A stretch of 64,000 nt of DNA from Spirometra erinaceieuropaei (taxonomy: Eukaryota > Platyhelminthes > Cestoda > Diphyllobothriidea > Diphyllobothriidae). Where the stretch lies: contig CACRXP010000111.1 in the NCBI GenBank assembly GCA_902702965.1, positions 1,201,811 to 1,265,810 of the forward strand, given 5' to 3'. The position numbers and the translations under genes are program-made. Below the pieces are notes generated by a model. The model saw nothing but the letters and a program-made list of their open reading frames with translations, had not been told where the DNA came from and ran no database searches. This document shows, piece by piece, positions 1 through 9,459 of the stretch (positions within the stretch are counted from its first letter, which is position 1; the number at the start of each line of letters is the position of its first letter).

Positions 1-104
1 CAGAATGATATTATCGACAAAGACAAGGGAGACTGGAATGGCCATTTCTGGCTTATTAGCCGTCGTCAGCCAGTCATACTCAACACCGAAGTGTGGTGTG
101 TAGT
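1..104 (-). repeat. SINE-1 body fragment (tRNA-derived SINE family)
   Basis: This is the body of the same SINE that is complete at 20426-21049, here on the minus strand and cut by the window edge. The shared core reads GACAAAGACAAGGGAGACTG followed by the GGCTTATTAGCC and GTCGTCAGCCAG blocks. The tRNA-like head is missing, because the similarity stops where a Penelope-I copy begins on the other strand. It is non-coding. Confidence 0.75.
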
Positions 105-109
105 TCCTG

Positions 110-1190
110 TTCGACAACCAACTCTGTAGACAAGTAAACGCCGTTGCTATGGGCTCACCCCTTGAACATCTCCTAGCCGATGTCTTCATGCGCAAATTGG
201 AGAGATTCCAACTAAGCGATCAGATCGATAAGCTTAAACATTACGGTCACTATACTGATGATATCTTTGCAATTGCAACTGTAGAAACCGACGTAGCTAC
301 CCTCTAAGATGCTGCAAATCAGACACATCCGTCGATCAAATTCACGCTGGAGATCAAAACAGTCGATTCACTCCCATTTTTAGATGTTCGTCTAAGCAGG
401 AGACCTGACGGGAGTGTCCGAATAAGCGTCCACCGGAAGAAAACCTAGTCTGGACAATACACGAACTTCGCCGGTTTCGCATCCCTCCAACTAAAACGAA
501 ATGTAGTCAAATGTTTGGCATAAAAAGTTGGAAATATTTGCTCAATCGATAGCATCGAGGGGGAACTTATAAAAATGTAGGACCTCCTTCGCGAAAACGG
601 ATATCCTGACAGGTTTATTGCAAATAACATTGTCGAACGACCGATCAAAGCCGCCACACCGACCGCCGAAAAGAAAACTTTGCTCCTCAAAGTCCCTTCC
701 CAAGGGGATGCTGCGAGTGAAATCCTAAGGAGATGCCTTGGTCAAGCTGTCTCGCGAGCCTTCCTAGGTTCAAGTATCCTTCTCTACTAACCCTATTTTA
801 CGCGGAGAAGGTAAGGATATGGTTGCCACCGCAGACCACATCAATGTGCATCTATTCCTTCACTTGCTCCTGTGGAACAGGCTATAGTGGTCGCACGAGT
901 TTGCGCTTATTCAAGAGAATACGGGAACACCTCCCGGCATGTCTGGGAAAAGGCGAAACGAGGAGCATAAACAGTGCCATTCTCGCGCATGTTTTCGATT
1001 CCGGACATCGTGTGGACCCCAACAAAGCTTTTCGTGTAATTTATAAGGGCCCATCGAGCTACCCTAAGCTACTAGGCCAGCGCCTGTTAGCGACAACAGA
1101 AGCAGCCGCCATTATGTTACGAAAGCCAATCTTATGCGCACAGAAGAACCACGTTCAGGCTCCGCGCCTACAGTGGTCGAAGGTCGACTA
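110..1190 (+). pseudogene. Penelope-I copy 1: reverse transcriptase C-terminus plus GIY-YIG endonuclease, broken
   Basis: Penelope-like retroelement remnant. Reverse transcriptase motifs lie in one frame: A-M-G-S-P-L from 146, the catalytic Y-T-D-D at 251-262 and L-P-F-L-D-V from 371. That frame is broken by a TAA at 305 and by a TAG at 446, where related copies have tryptophan. After at least two frameshifts the endonuclease continues in an open stretch at 733-1191. It has the GIY-YIG start (C-I-Y-S-F-T-C, residues 39-45 of the open stretch), G-Y-S-G-R-T at 50-55 (normally Y-I-G) and a following R-I-R-E-H. The open stretch ends in P-R-L-Q-W-S-K-V-D, an end also seen in copy 3 at 27584. The RT plus GIY-YIG order defines the Penelope group. 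The element is dead as a protein source. The N-terminal half of the RT is absent. Confidence 0.85.
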
Positions 1191-1440
1191 ACGCTGCAAC
1201 TCTCCGCGCCATTCCACTCTCACCCCGCTCCTGACACTGATTGCTATTACCTCCCCCCCCACATTCCCACACTCCGCCTGTGTTTTAAGGAGATCTTTTA
1301 TCGATTCCTCTTATCGCTGACATGTTTTACGTCAACCCCATACTGGTCTGATAAGAATTTATCGAAAGCTACGTATGCTAGCCACCTCGTCTTCTCACCT
1401 CCTATTTATCGTTTTCGCCGGCTTGACCCATGATTTGCGG
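1191..1440 (+). repeat. 3' non-coding tail of Penelope-I copy 1
   Basis: C- and T-rich trailer after the endonuclease. It contains a C8 run and ends with a block (TACTGGTCTGATAAGAATTT, then a TATCGAAAGC segment) that recurs at the end of Penelope-I tails near 27365-27425 (minus), 33090-33140 (minus), 33440-33480 (plus), 34155-34215 (minus) and 36880-36930 (plus). Confidence 0.65.
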
Positions 1441-1879
1441 GCTAGGTTCCTGTAGAGCGTAAGTGATAATGCAATTACCCCGACCCATTTAAAAGCACCC
1501 CAGCCAAAATGCGCGAGATTCATACGATGAGTTGTCAAATACATGGAGTTTACGTTTGAAAATATGGTTTTCGATCATATTGTTATGATACTATGACATG
1601 TAATAATCGGGAGATTGCACACGAAAAATCCGTTACCTAGAAATAATACCTTTAACAGTGGACTCAAATGCCTGCAGGCTATATCGGTGGTTGCAGGCCT
1701 ACTTTCACGCACTACTTGGACTTTCCACAACTGCCTAACATGGGCTGGCCGAACGAGCATCGCAGGAGGTTACATGGACGATATTCGCTGTTACTTAACC
1801 TTCCCCATCGTTATACACGTACACCTGAATATACGGCATACATTTGCATTATGGCAATTTATTACAAAATAAATCACTT
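1441..1879. other. No recognisable gene or repeat
   Basis: Short overlapping open frames of 60-85 codons occur on both strands here, but none has a motif I recognise. I see no tandem or inverted repeat. It sits between a dead Penelope copy and the 3' end of a Merlin remnant. Confidence 0.5.
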
Positions 1880-2340
1880 TTAAATAGGATAAGTCTGCAC
1901 AACACGGGACAGGAACAGTTCCCAGGCATCTGTTAAAGACATGGCATTGAGGCCAAACCAAAGACGATACTGTACTTCGTCTATGTGAGCCCACACAACT
2001 CGATCAAATACAGGGCCTCCCTCGTAGAGTTTCCTTTTCAGTCTACTTCAGTATGCCTCAGTGGCATTGGTGTGCCGTCCGGTGGTAGGGTCCTTGAAGT
2101 TCTTTGAGTGGTTAACAGAGAATTGCAGATAACCTTCTGAGGGAAGACGATTATACGCCTTCCATTCGTCCGTTACCACTATACTGCCTTTGGCAACCCA
2201 TTTCGTAATAACGGAACGGAGAGTTGGCCAACATCGATCATTCACTTGTTCAAATAAGGCTTTCCGTCGGCTTGTATCGTACATCCCGACCAGCCACCAC
2301 CCATAAAACCCCTATTACTACCTGTCCTGTAAGACAGGCT
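1880..2340 (-). pseudogene. Merlin-type DNA transposase remnant (ISXO2/IS1595-like DDE domain)
   Basis: Reading the minus strand down from 2284, the protein shows G-S-I-V-V-T-D-E-W-K-A-Y, then F-S-V-N-H-S-K-N-F-K-D-P and T-G-R-H-T-N-A-T-E-A-Y. This is the characteristic signature of Merlin/IS1595 transposases (TD.W.AY, then VNHS..F.DP.TG.HTN..E). The frame then meets a TGA where the family usually has tryptophan. It reads on through L-K-R-K-L-Y-E-G-G and H-I-D-E-V-Q-Y-R-L-W-F-G to a TAA at 1880-1882. Upstream, 2285-2340 still looks related (V-L-W-V-V-A-G-R) but in another frame, so there is also a frameshift. The N-terminal part and terminal repeats were not found. The copy is inactive. Family assignment rests on motif recognition only. 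Confidence 0.75.
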
Positions 2341-2344
2341 GCTT

Positions 2345-2740
2345 TGGTTAGACGGATTTTTTGGGTGCCATCTCCCGATTGTTACCTATGACAAGTAGAG
2401 CCAGCCGTTCATACGGTTTAGTATTCGCAAATTCCTCCACAGATACTTCATGCGAAATAGAAAACCTTTTCGTTAAAACTCAAAAAGTTGTGGCTTTGAT
2501 AAAGGAAAATGTTCTGCGTGCAGCTTAAACTGAAGTCCGGACAATGTCAACAGAATTATCTTATTATGCATATCCAAGCATAGGATAAAGGGAAACATGT
2601 ATGCTACTTGACCTGTTTCTGGTTACGCAATAGTACGTAAATATCAATCAGTCATGCGCACACATATTCAAGACTCGTCCTAATGACTTAGAAACAGTAT
2701 CCTATTTGAAATGGTAGCAAATGATAGTGCTTTCGGAATA
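2345..2740. other. No recognisable gene or repeat
   Basis: AT-rich sequence with stops in all frames. It might include the lost N-terminal half of the adjacent Merlin element, but I can read no motif. Confidence 0.45.
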
Positions 2741-2754
2741 TATTGATCGCTCAG

Positions 2755-3018
2755 TCGGCAATCGGTGAACATAAAAGCCTGGTTCAAGATCGAAAGCGTC
2801 TCGAAAAAGTTCAGAGGAGAGCCACAAAAGTGGTTATGGGTTTAAACTCTTTTCCTTATGCAACCCGCTTAATAAATCTGAACCTCTATCTTTGGAACTA
2901 TAGGCAATTACGCGGGGATCTCTTAAAAGCATTCCGCAGAAATACGTACCATTCCTGGAACTTTGTCCATGATCACCTGTACAAACGAGGGGGGCTGCTA
3001 TTCTTGTGCGTGACGTAA
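2755..3018 (+). pseudogene. LINE (jockey/CR1-like) ORF2 C-terminal remnant
   Basis: An open stretch encodes L-E-K-V-Q-R-R-A-T-K-V-V-M-G-L, then Y-A-T-R-L-I-N-L-N-L-Y and Y-R-Q-L-R-G-D-L-L-K-A-F. This pattern (LE..QRRATK, then ..RL..L.L, then YRR.RGDLI) is the conserved segment just after the reverse transcriptase domain of many animal non-LTR retrotransposons. No catalytic RT or endonuclease domain is in the window, so this is a 5'-truncated insertion, the usual fate of LINE copies. The exact clade cannot be fixed from this piece. Confidence 0.7.
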
Positions 3019-3172
3019 AAAGACTCAGTGCGTGCGCATAGGACATCCAGACCATAATATTCGATATCAAGACAGTATTGTATCATAGAAACAATCCCCA
3101 CAGGCGATAGAAGTGAAGAAACGAGTGCCAGGAAGCAGTCCTACAGAAGGAGACGAAAAGCAGCCATCAGGC

Positions 3173-3844
3173 ATGAAATTAAATGACCCGCTGCCATGGC
3201 AAGATGATTCAAGAGTCATTTATCGGATCTAGTGCAGTTGCGGACTAAGCAACTACGTCGGAGAAACTGGAAGCCTGCCCCGGACGCGCGTAGCCGAACG
3301 CGCGGTAGCAGTGCGGTGAAATAACGCGAGTTCTCAAATTGCGGCTCATTCGACGAGAGCCGACCGCACATTCAAATTCGACGAGACAGAAATTTTTGCT
3401 AGAGGTGGCAACCGCGTGAGCAGCGAGCTGATTGAGTCACGGTTCACTGCCCTCCAGTCCATTAACAAATACAACGAACTTCCGATTACATACTCGGTGC
3501 AGAGACTTCGCCTAGGCAGAGTAATTAGCCACACGGAGAACGCACAGGTGAACAATTTTCCCAGCAACATTGTCGTAGGTCAGATGGTCGAGCAATCATC
3601 ACACCAACATCCAACGCACGTGATGAAATTACACCAATTAACGACGCGGATGTCGGCCATCAAACAGTCAGCATACCACGTGCAACGATCCCTGATGAAG
3701 GGGGGGGCGTATCTGCTTTTGTCTCTGATGATGGGTTCGAGCTTGAATCGGAAACGTCAGGCTAATAAATTTCTTGTCCCAGGTATCGTGTCTCACTTTT
3801 CAGAATCCCCACAGTATGAAATCTGGAAAAGGTGTGGTATGTAA
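3173..3844 (+). pseudogene. Penelope-II copy: GIY-YIG endonuclease, two stop codons
   Basis: From the ATG at 3173 a single frame runs through D-P-L-P-W-Q-D-D-S-R-V-I-Y-R-I, a TAG at 3230 (tryptophan in the copy at 42493-42705), then C-S-C-G-L-S-N-Y-V-G-E-T-G and T-R-V-A-E-R-A. It then meets a TGA at 3317 and continues H-S-T-R-A-D-R-T-F-K-F-D-E and L-Q-S-I-N-K-Y-N-E-L-P to beyond 3600. This is a GIY-YIG nuclease (V-I-Y ... Y-V-G) followed by the conserved C-terminal segment of this retroelement family. No reverse transcriptase is left. Matching copies are at 42190-42705, 42850-43105, 50690-51000 and 55110-55530. The 3' end carries a hammerhead-like motif at 3721-3762. Confidence 0.8.
3721..3762 (+). 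ncRNA. Hammerhead ribozyme variant, collapsed helix III (HHR-1)
   Basis: The core CTGATGA is at 3725-3731 and GAAACGTC at 3751-3758, with the predicted cut after C3758. Stem I is GUCU (3721-3724) with AGGC (3759-3762), including one G-U pair. Stem II is GGGUUC (3733-3738) with GAAUCG (3745-3750); its outermost pair is G-G in this copy. Helix III is only ACGU (3754-3757), which is self-complementary and cannot close a loop within one molecule. Hammerhead variants of this kind are known from Penelope elements and cleave as dimers. Activity here is inferred. Confidence 0.65.
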
Positions 3845-3935
3845 CTCTATTGGGAAAGCAGTAGTCTATTGCAACTCTAACGGCAACCTGTTGCGGGTGG
3901 CCCCAACCGCTAGCGCGTAAACATTCAAATAAAAC

Positions 3936-4180
3936 ACGAACGCAACCGTAACCCTAACTTATGTTTTAGAACCTTCAGGTTAAAGCCAACCCTTAAACTC
4001 TAACCTTAACCCTAATCCTGATTCCAATTCTAATCCTAAAACTCCAATCCCAATCCCAGTCTTAACTCCAAATCCAAACCATAACCCCAGCCTGACAACC
4101 CTAGCCCCAAGCACTGTCCAACCCTTAGCACAAACTCGTACAATAAAAGTAGCCCTAGCCTTAACTCAGAGCCTGATATG
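3936..4180 (+). repeat. Degenerate telomere-like (CCCTAA)n tract
   Basis: About 240 bases are built from drifting six- to seven-base units of the form CCCTAA, CCTAAC, CCAATC and CCCCAG on the plus strand. Near-perfect units occur early (CCGTAACCCTAACTT, CTTAACCCTAATCC). TTAGGG is the usual animal and flatworm telomere repeat, so this is an old interstitial telomere-like array or a microsatellite derived from one. The minus-strand frame through it reads as a low-complexity Leu/Gly-rich peptide, which I regard as an artefact. Confidence 0.7.
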
Positions 4181-5490
4181 GGCACTTTTAACGCCATAAA
4201 CGCTAGTGAAAGTGGAATCCGCGCATCGTATAACCGCCTTCGCGACCGACGGCCAGGCAGACGGTTATGAATCACAGTTGCCTAAACAAGATGAGAGGGT
4301 AGATTTTTGATAAACCATTCAAGGGGGGTTACAGATTTGTGGTGAGGTACCTGACTAATTTACCTTTGACAATTTAGTTCCATTTTCTTTGACCGCATTG
4401 CTTGTTTGAATGCGACGAGAAACGACACACCTACACAACCCGCCTTGCTAGCGTGCTCTGCTGTGGTATTCTGTTGTCAGTTTTCTTAACGTTCAAAAAT
4501 CTCTATATTATTCACTGCTCCGATTTACTTGTTGCATTTAAGGCTAGGGGCTCGTGAGATATAACTCGTTAGTTCGTGAGAACATTACAATTTACAAGTG
4601 GTTCTACCCCAACCTGAAATCAATAGGAGTCTTCATGGCAGGACTAAATGCTGACGGGATATTGTGGAGGCTCTCCTTAACTGAGGCACCATTTTGAGAA
4701 GAACTAATTGGTGTTAATGGCAGGTCTCTTGACTGGTAACTCAACCACTGAGGTGGTATATTTTCCTCCCTGGGGCGTTTACATCTCACTCTTTTACAGA
4801 GCAACAAGTTAGACGATTGTAGTCATCTAATTAACAAAACTGGGTTGAACGTGCGTCTTCTTTCCGCGTTTAAATGAAAAAATAATCTTTTCGCATATAC
4901 TGAGAACATTTCTTTAAAAAAAGCAAACATTATGAGGAAGGATACGGAAGACCGAATGATCAGGAAAACTCCGTATTTTGAACCAGTATGATATTTCTGA
5001 GGGAAGGCTATTTCCGGTTTGCTTAGAGATTAATGTGACTTGTGGTGACTACTAAGGTCATGACAATAAACCGCGCACGTTCCACTACTTAGTGATCGTA
5101 TTTGCTGAAATCCCGACCAGCTTAAGTATTAAAACAAGCCCCAGGGTATACTTAAACCTACAAGAAGATTTAAGGCGCCTAAAAGTATTTTTATCACTTA
5201 AGAGTCAACTCGTATGCCGCATCTGTATCTGGAGGCTGGAAATGAACTTTAACTAATATCGAACGTCTGTAGCTGTTAACGTCCGTGGCTTGCGGATCTT
5301 ATGACGAAGTATCTCTCGGAACAAGAAGACAAGCATAGTTATTTACCAAACCGACGGCCGTCTTCTGGCCTGTATTGCATTTGCTTCGGATTCCCTTACA
5401 AGGTCTATAGGCCTATAGCCCAACGACCTTAAATATACTGATTTGCGTCAAATTCGCAGTTAATTTCTAAGGCAATTAAAAAGCTACAAT
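4181..5490. other. 1.3 kb with no recognisable gene or repeat
   Basis: AT-rich, with stops in all frames and only one 67-codon open stretch without motifs. The base composition is even until the sharply CpG-rich segment that starts at about 5495. Confidence 0.5.
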
Positions 5491-5494
5491 TCTC

Positions 5495-5845
5495 TGTGTA
5501 TGTTGGCCCCTGTGCGTTCTAGAACACTCCGGCCAATGGCGTGCCAGCCGTTGAGGGCGTTCTAGAATGTTCCTACTCGGGGCGTGCTGGTCGCTGATTG
5601 GCTACCGCATGCGCGATAGCCCCCCACGCGGAAACGTCTGGAATGTTCGATCAGCCATTGATTGGGCCGCACGCGTGAGCAAAGCTTGAGCACACGTGCT
5701 CGACGCTGCAGTGCACGCTGGTCGGCCGTCTAACTTCACGCGTGTATCATGCCGCTGGCTTTTTCCCTTGTTCCGCTCCTTAGGCCTTGGCTCCACGCCT
5801 CTTGTGCTCTCCATAACACAAATAAACGCGTATCGAGTCGCAATA
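5495..5845 (+). promoter_or_regulatory. CpG-rich promoter-like segment with heat-shock and CCAAT elements; possible solo LTR
   Basis: GC- and CpG-rich DNA stands out from its AT-rich surroundings. Heat-shock elements: TTCTAGAA at 5517-5524; TTCTAGAATGTTC at 5560-5572, which is three perfect alternating TTC/GAA units; and GAA-GTC-GAA-TTC with two-base spacers at 5631-5648, which is four units with one mismatch. CCAAT boxes: CCAAT at 5533-5537 and the inverted ATTGG at 5597-5601 and 5661-5665. A polyadenylation signal AATAAA lies at 5821-5826, about 170 bases after the last promoter motif. Promoter motifs followed closely by a poly(A) signal resemble an LTR or a miniature LTR element. The segment begins near TGTGTATG, but I found no matching target duplication, so a displaced heat-shock gene promoter remains possible. 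The open frame at 5696-5911 has no recognisable domain. Confidence 0.5.
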
Positions 5846-5849
5846 CCTC

Positions 5850-6435
5850 AGCTTTACGGGAAAATGCCTAAAACTTGGGAAAAGGGACTAATGACTTTCA
5901 GTAAATTTTGATAAATAAGGTTTACCTGATGGTAGATATTACCGAAGTGCTGCCAATTTTTAGATGCCTTTACGGATTCTGCGGTTGCTTGCAAATCCAG
6001 CAGAATTTGAAGAAGTATTTAATTTGATAGTTTATCATCCAATTAGGATTTCTCCAAGTCCCTTTCTCTAAGGTTTTAATATTATTCTAGTAATCATGTT
6101 TCATGCTGTTTTTTAAAAAACGAAGATTATGAATGCTTAAGTTCCGAAAATGTCTAATTCCTTCTATAAAAAGGTGTTACCATCTTTGGTTTGGTAAAAC
6201 GTGGGTGCTTATTGTACTGAAGGCCTCTGACGATGATTTAAACTCCATCGTCTTAATGACGGGGAAGTGTCAAACTTCAGCCTTCTTTAACAAATTGAAC
6301 TATAATCTGCCTTAGGAATTCGAAATCAGGCGTTCGTTTGATAGCGTACTTGGCATGTTCTTTCTAAAAAAAGAACATACCGACAAAAGCGGTGCTAAAT
6401 GATAGTCTGAGACCATCCAATTTGGATACTACAGG
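5850..6435. other. No recognisable gene or repeat
   Basis: AT-rich sequence between the CpG-rich segment and the next Penelope copy. A 60-codon open frame at 6133-6315 has no motif. Weak similarity to the inner part of the foldback elements is possible but not convincing by eye. Confidence 0.4.
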
Positions 6436-6439
6436 CGTA

Positions 6440-7620
6440 AAGTAAGTTGCGACAAGGCATACTAACACAGCTAAACGACCAGGTCAGCAGGTTAGGACAG
6501 CATGATTACTGCGTTGATGATGTCCTCGCAGTTGTCACTGCGGATATCAACATAGTTTCCCTCTTGGATGCTGGTAGTCGGACACATTCCCCGATAAGTT
6601 TTATGTTAGAGGCAGAAACAACGGGTTTGCTCTCTTTTTAGACGTCTTTTTCGGCAAAAGAGCTGACGGTAACGTTCAAAGCAACGTCCCTTGCAAGGAG
6701 CCTTGGTCTAACCAACATATAAACTTCAGTAGTTTCGCGCATCTTCAACAATAACGCAATCTAGTTCAGTATTTGGCAAAAAAGTGCTAGACAAAATCTA
6801 TTCGGCGGACAACATCGATGAGGAACTTCGAAAGGTGCGGGACGTGTTCTGCGAAAGGGGGCATCCCGACAAATTTATTGCGAAGAATGTTACAGAGAAA
6901 CCCATAAGACCAACCACATTAGCGGCCGAAAATTTGAACTCTGTTCCTTTATATTCCGTTCCGAGGGAACGCAGCAAGTGAACTTCTGGGATGATGCTTT
7001 GACCAGGCTTTTTCATCAACCTTTCCAGCGGCAAGAGTTCGGTATTATTCTTGACCGATCCTGTTTTCACACGGTGAAGTGTAGGTTACCGGCTCGGGCC
7101 ACCTGCATGTACATTTATCCCTTTCCTTACTGGCTGGCTTATTCACGCTAGTAGGCATCTATCCAAAAGAATAGGTAAAGACCTTTCTGTGTGGTTGAGA
7201 AAAGGCTAACTTAAAGGCAGAAACAGCGCCATTCCCGCAGATATTCTTGATTTGGGACGTCGTATGCACTCAGAAAAAGTCGTCTGTGTGCGTGATCTAC
7301 AGGGTCCCAGGGAACTATCCTTCACCATTGGGTCAGCGTCTGGTATCGAAAGCAGAGAAGACTGTCGCCAGGTTGCGAAAGCCAGTTAGGTACGCATAAC
7401 AGAATGCGATGCAAGCTCCGCGACTTCCGTGGCCAAAGGTTGGCTAACTGCAAGCAACCCTCTGCGTCCTCTCCCCGAACCACTAATTGTCTGTCTCTCT
7501 TATTACTCCCTCTCTTAGTTCACCACACTGGTATGGAAAGACGAATCGCGCTTAATTTATTTTATCACTCAAATGTATTTCTTGTACTGGCCCCATGACA
7601 ATTCACCAAAAGACCGCATA
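6440..7620 (+). pseudogene. Penelope-I copy 2, heavily decayed
   Basis: The order is the same as in copy 1. A relic of the RT active site reads H-D-Y-C-V-D-D-V-L-A-V (Y-x-D-D with tyrosine changed to cysteine) within the open frame starting at 6447. L-F-L-D-V-F-F follows near 6640. The linker E-E-L-R-K-V-R, with G-H-P-D-K-F-I-A-K-N, is at 6784-6981. Scattered endonuclease pieces follow to about 7440, with the tail continuing to about 7620. The frames change repeatedly. The catalytic cysteine substitution and frameshifts show that this copy is dead and older than copy 1. Confidence 0.75.
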
Positions 7621-7825
7621 TGCTTGTCGAGTGGTCATATGCATTCTTTTATGGAAATTTTCGAAAGCCCAAAACACATACCAAGTTATACGGGCAACGG
7701 GGGAATTACAGATTTGTTGTGTTTAGAGCGTTGATCAGCATATGAAATGATGCCCACTTTTCAGATAATTTGTCTGACTTTGTGGTAATTTGTTTTTCAT
7801 ATTGACCCAACTGTGAAAAACTCGG

Positions 7826-7909
7826 CGCCTCGGTGGGATTCGAACCCACTCAGTAAGGAGAAGGCTTTAGTAAAGCCAACGCTCTAACCACTTTAGCTAC
7901 GATGCCCCG
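7826..7909 (-). repeat. tRNA-related SINE (SINE-2), tRNA-like head with boxes A and B
   Basis: On the minus strand a tRNA-like sequence starts GGCATCGTAGC. It has an RNA polymerase III A box at 7888-7899 (TAGCTAAAGTGG) and a perfect B box at 7836-7846 (GGTTCGAATCC within the T stem GTGGG/CCCAC). The acceptor stem pairs at only about five of seven positions, the variable region is long and the anticodon loop is irregular. I therefore prefer a tRNA-derived SINE head to a working tRNA gene. Support comes from a second locus at 39155-39215 that shares the B-box end and the same roughly 30-base trailer (CTCGGNG, then TTTTCACAGT, then GGGTCA on the minus strand). A real tRNA gene would not be expected to share that trailer. 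Confidence 0.55.
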
Positions 7910-7929
7910 CCGGACGACTCGAGTTTAAT

Positions 7930-8465
7930 CACATTTGGGTCCAGTTTACCCGCCCAACCTACCGCAACGTCTGAAATCCACCAAATCTCATACAGTTAGT
8001 TGACTGTCCAAGCAGGATTTCCTAAGTAATTCACCTGGAATCCAACGCAATTAAATCCTAGCCGTCACTTTAACGTCCAAAACCACCCCTACTAGAACGT
8101 AGGACAAGAACACCTTTAATATGGTCTGTCCATATTCCCATATCGAACCCATAATAATGTTTACTTTTTCCAACAAAGACAAATAGCTGCAGTCCTGTCT
8201 GCTTAGGGGATTGGGAGGACAGAAAACTCCGATCGAATGGAAATGACAACTAGTCATTCGTCAGAGTGGGGACAGCGTTGTCTCCAGTAATTCCAACCCA
8301 TTGATGCGGAACTAATACACAGAATACCGGGTCGGGACATATTTATAGCATTCGAATCGTTTATGAGAGGGCTTTACAGGCCGAAATAACCTTGTAGTTA
8401 ATGATTTAAACGTTCAACTTAGAAATATTCAAGAAGAGGTATGAAAGAGATCCACAGGGGGTAAA
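7930..8465. other. No recognisable gene or repeat
   Basis: The first 40 or so bases may still be the leader of the minus-strand SINE-2. The rest shows only a motif-free 68-codon frame at 8051-8257. Confidence 0.4.
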
Positions 8466-8467
8466 TA

Positions 8468-9459
8468 CAGCGAGTGACCGATCTCATGAAATGTCGGCTG
8501 AAATGCTGAAATATAATTTCCATTAGAAAGGTTTGCTTAGGCGCAGTTGTATTACTGATTATCTTATAGTATAATCCTATAGTATTCCGAACTCACCCGG
8601 ATGTGGTCTTTTGAATACACCTCTTTTTGACCTCCCACAGAAACAACACTCGGTAAAAGATGACTATTTAAGTAACATAAATTTTTTGCATTGATTTTCG
8701 ACGGTCTCATGCATTGAAGCATATGTTATTGAAGACATGTACACATCTATGTTATCATTTACTCTTTCGGTAGAGAACCACGTCTTCTTCACGTCATATA
8801 TCCCAAGACATGACATATTTGCATTCCAAAAAGTCTCCAATTATGACATTTTTGAAAACACTCCATGCCTTTTCATGTATCATCGTACCTGTTGGTTCAC
8901 CAAAGCTTCTCGTCAACTCACAACTTATTCCGCATCCCTTGCAAAATATTATGAACCCTATGTGGTACCTCTTTAAAGGCACAGAGGAATATGTGATTTT
9001 CCTTGCGCAAAAAAGCATGCAACTTGTAGACTGAAATCATGGAACGCTAATGCGACTGACGATCATGCTAAAAATTCTAAGGGAATTGAAAAACTTTTTT
9101 CAAACCTAAATATGTCCTGTCTCCGAGGACACAATGCGAATACAACACGATCGCCTTTCTAATGAATAAAATAAAGCATATTTATGCATACCTTTATGGG
9201 AAAATACTTTTGAATTTATAATATCATCAAAAATCGGTGTGGAAATGGCATGTTACTTGAGTAGTTATTTTTCGTCGATCGCGGTTTATATAAGAGGTCG
9301 AAAACAAACGCATTGAAAGGCCGACATCCTGACACGTCTAAATATTATAGGATTATGCCGCATACTAATCAATGCCACTACCCTACCTAGGTACTCCTTT
9401 CTAATCGAAGACACATTTCAGAATTTCAGCCAGGACTTCGTGTGATCGGTCAATCACTG
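8468..9459 (-). mobile_element. Foldback MITE, family B copy B1, complete (992 bp)
   Basis: Flanked by TA on both sides (8466-8467 and 9460-9461). The left end reads CAGCGAGTGACCGATCTCAT and the right end is its reverse complement with a few changes (GATCGGTCAATCACTG). The inverted similarity continues inward for several hundred bases: CTTAGGCGCAGTTGTATTAC on the left corresponds to the CCTACCTAGGTACTCC region on the right, and TCATTGATTTTCGA-type blocks occur in both arms. The asymmetric centre contains the landmark CTTGTAGACTGAAATC, which gives the orientation. There is no transposase. TA duplications and CAG...CTG ends indicate mobilisation by a Tc1/mariner enzyme. Confidence 0.8.

Noticed and set aside
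3691..3697. A CTGATGA just upstream of HHR-1 as a second hammerhead core
   Set aside because: No stem II or GAAA follows at the right distance; it is a chance heptamer in the same tail.
4036..4275. Minus-strand 79-codon frame rich in Leu and Gly
   Set aside because: It is the translation of the degenerate CCCTAA tract, so its composition follows from the repeat.
5633..5640. GAAACGTC inside the CpG-rich segment as a hammerhead half
   Set aside because: There is no CTGATGA-like core upstream; the bases are accounted for by the heat-shock element pattern.
7826..7909. A functional tRNA gene on the minus strand
   Set aside because: The acceptor stem has mismatches, the variable region is long, and the trailer is shared with 39155-39215, so a SINE is more likely.
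8737..9034. Overlapping 74-79 codon frames on both strands
   Set aside because: They lie wholly inside foldback element B1, and equivalent frames are not kept in B2.
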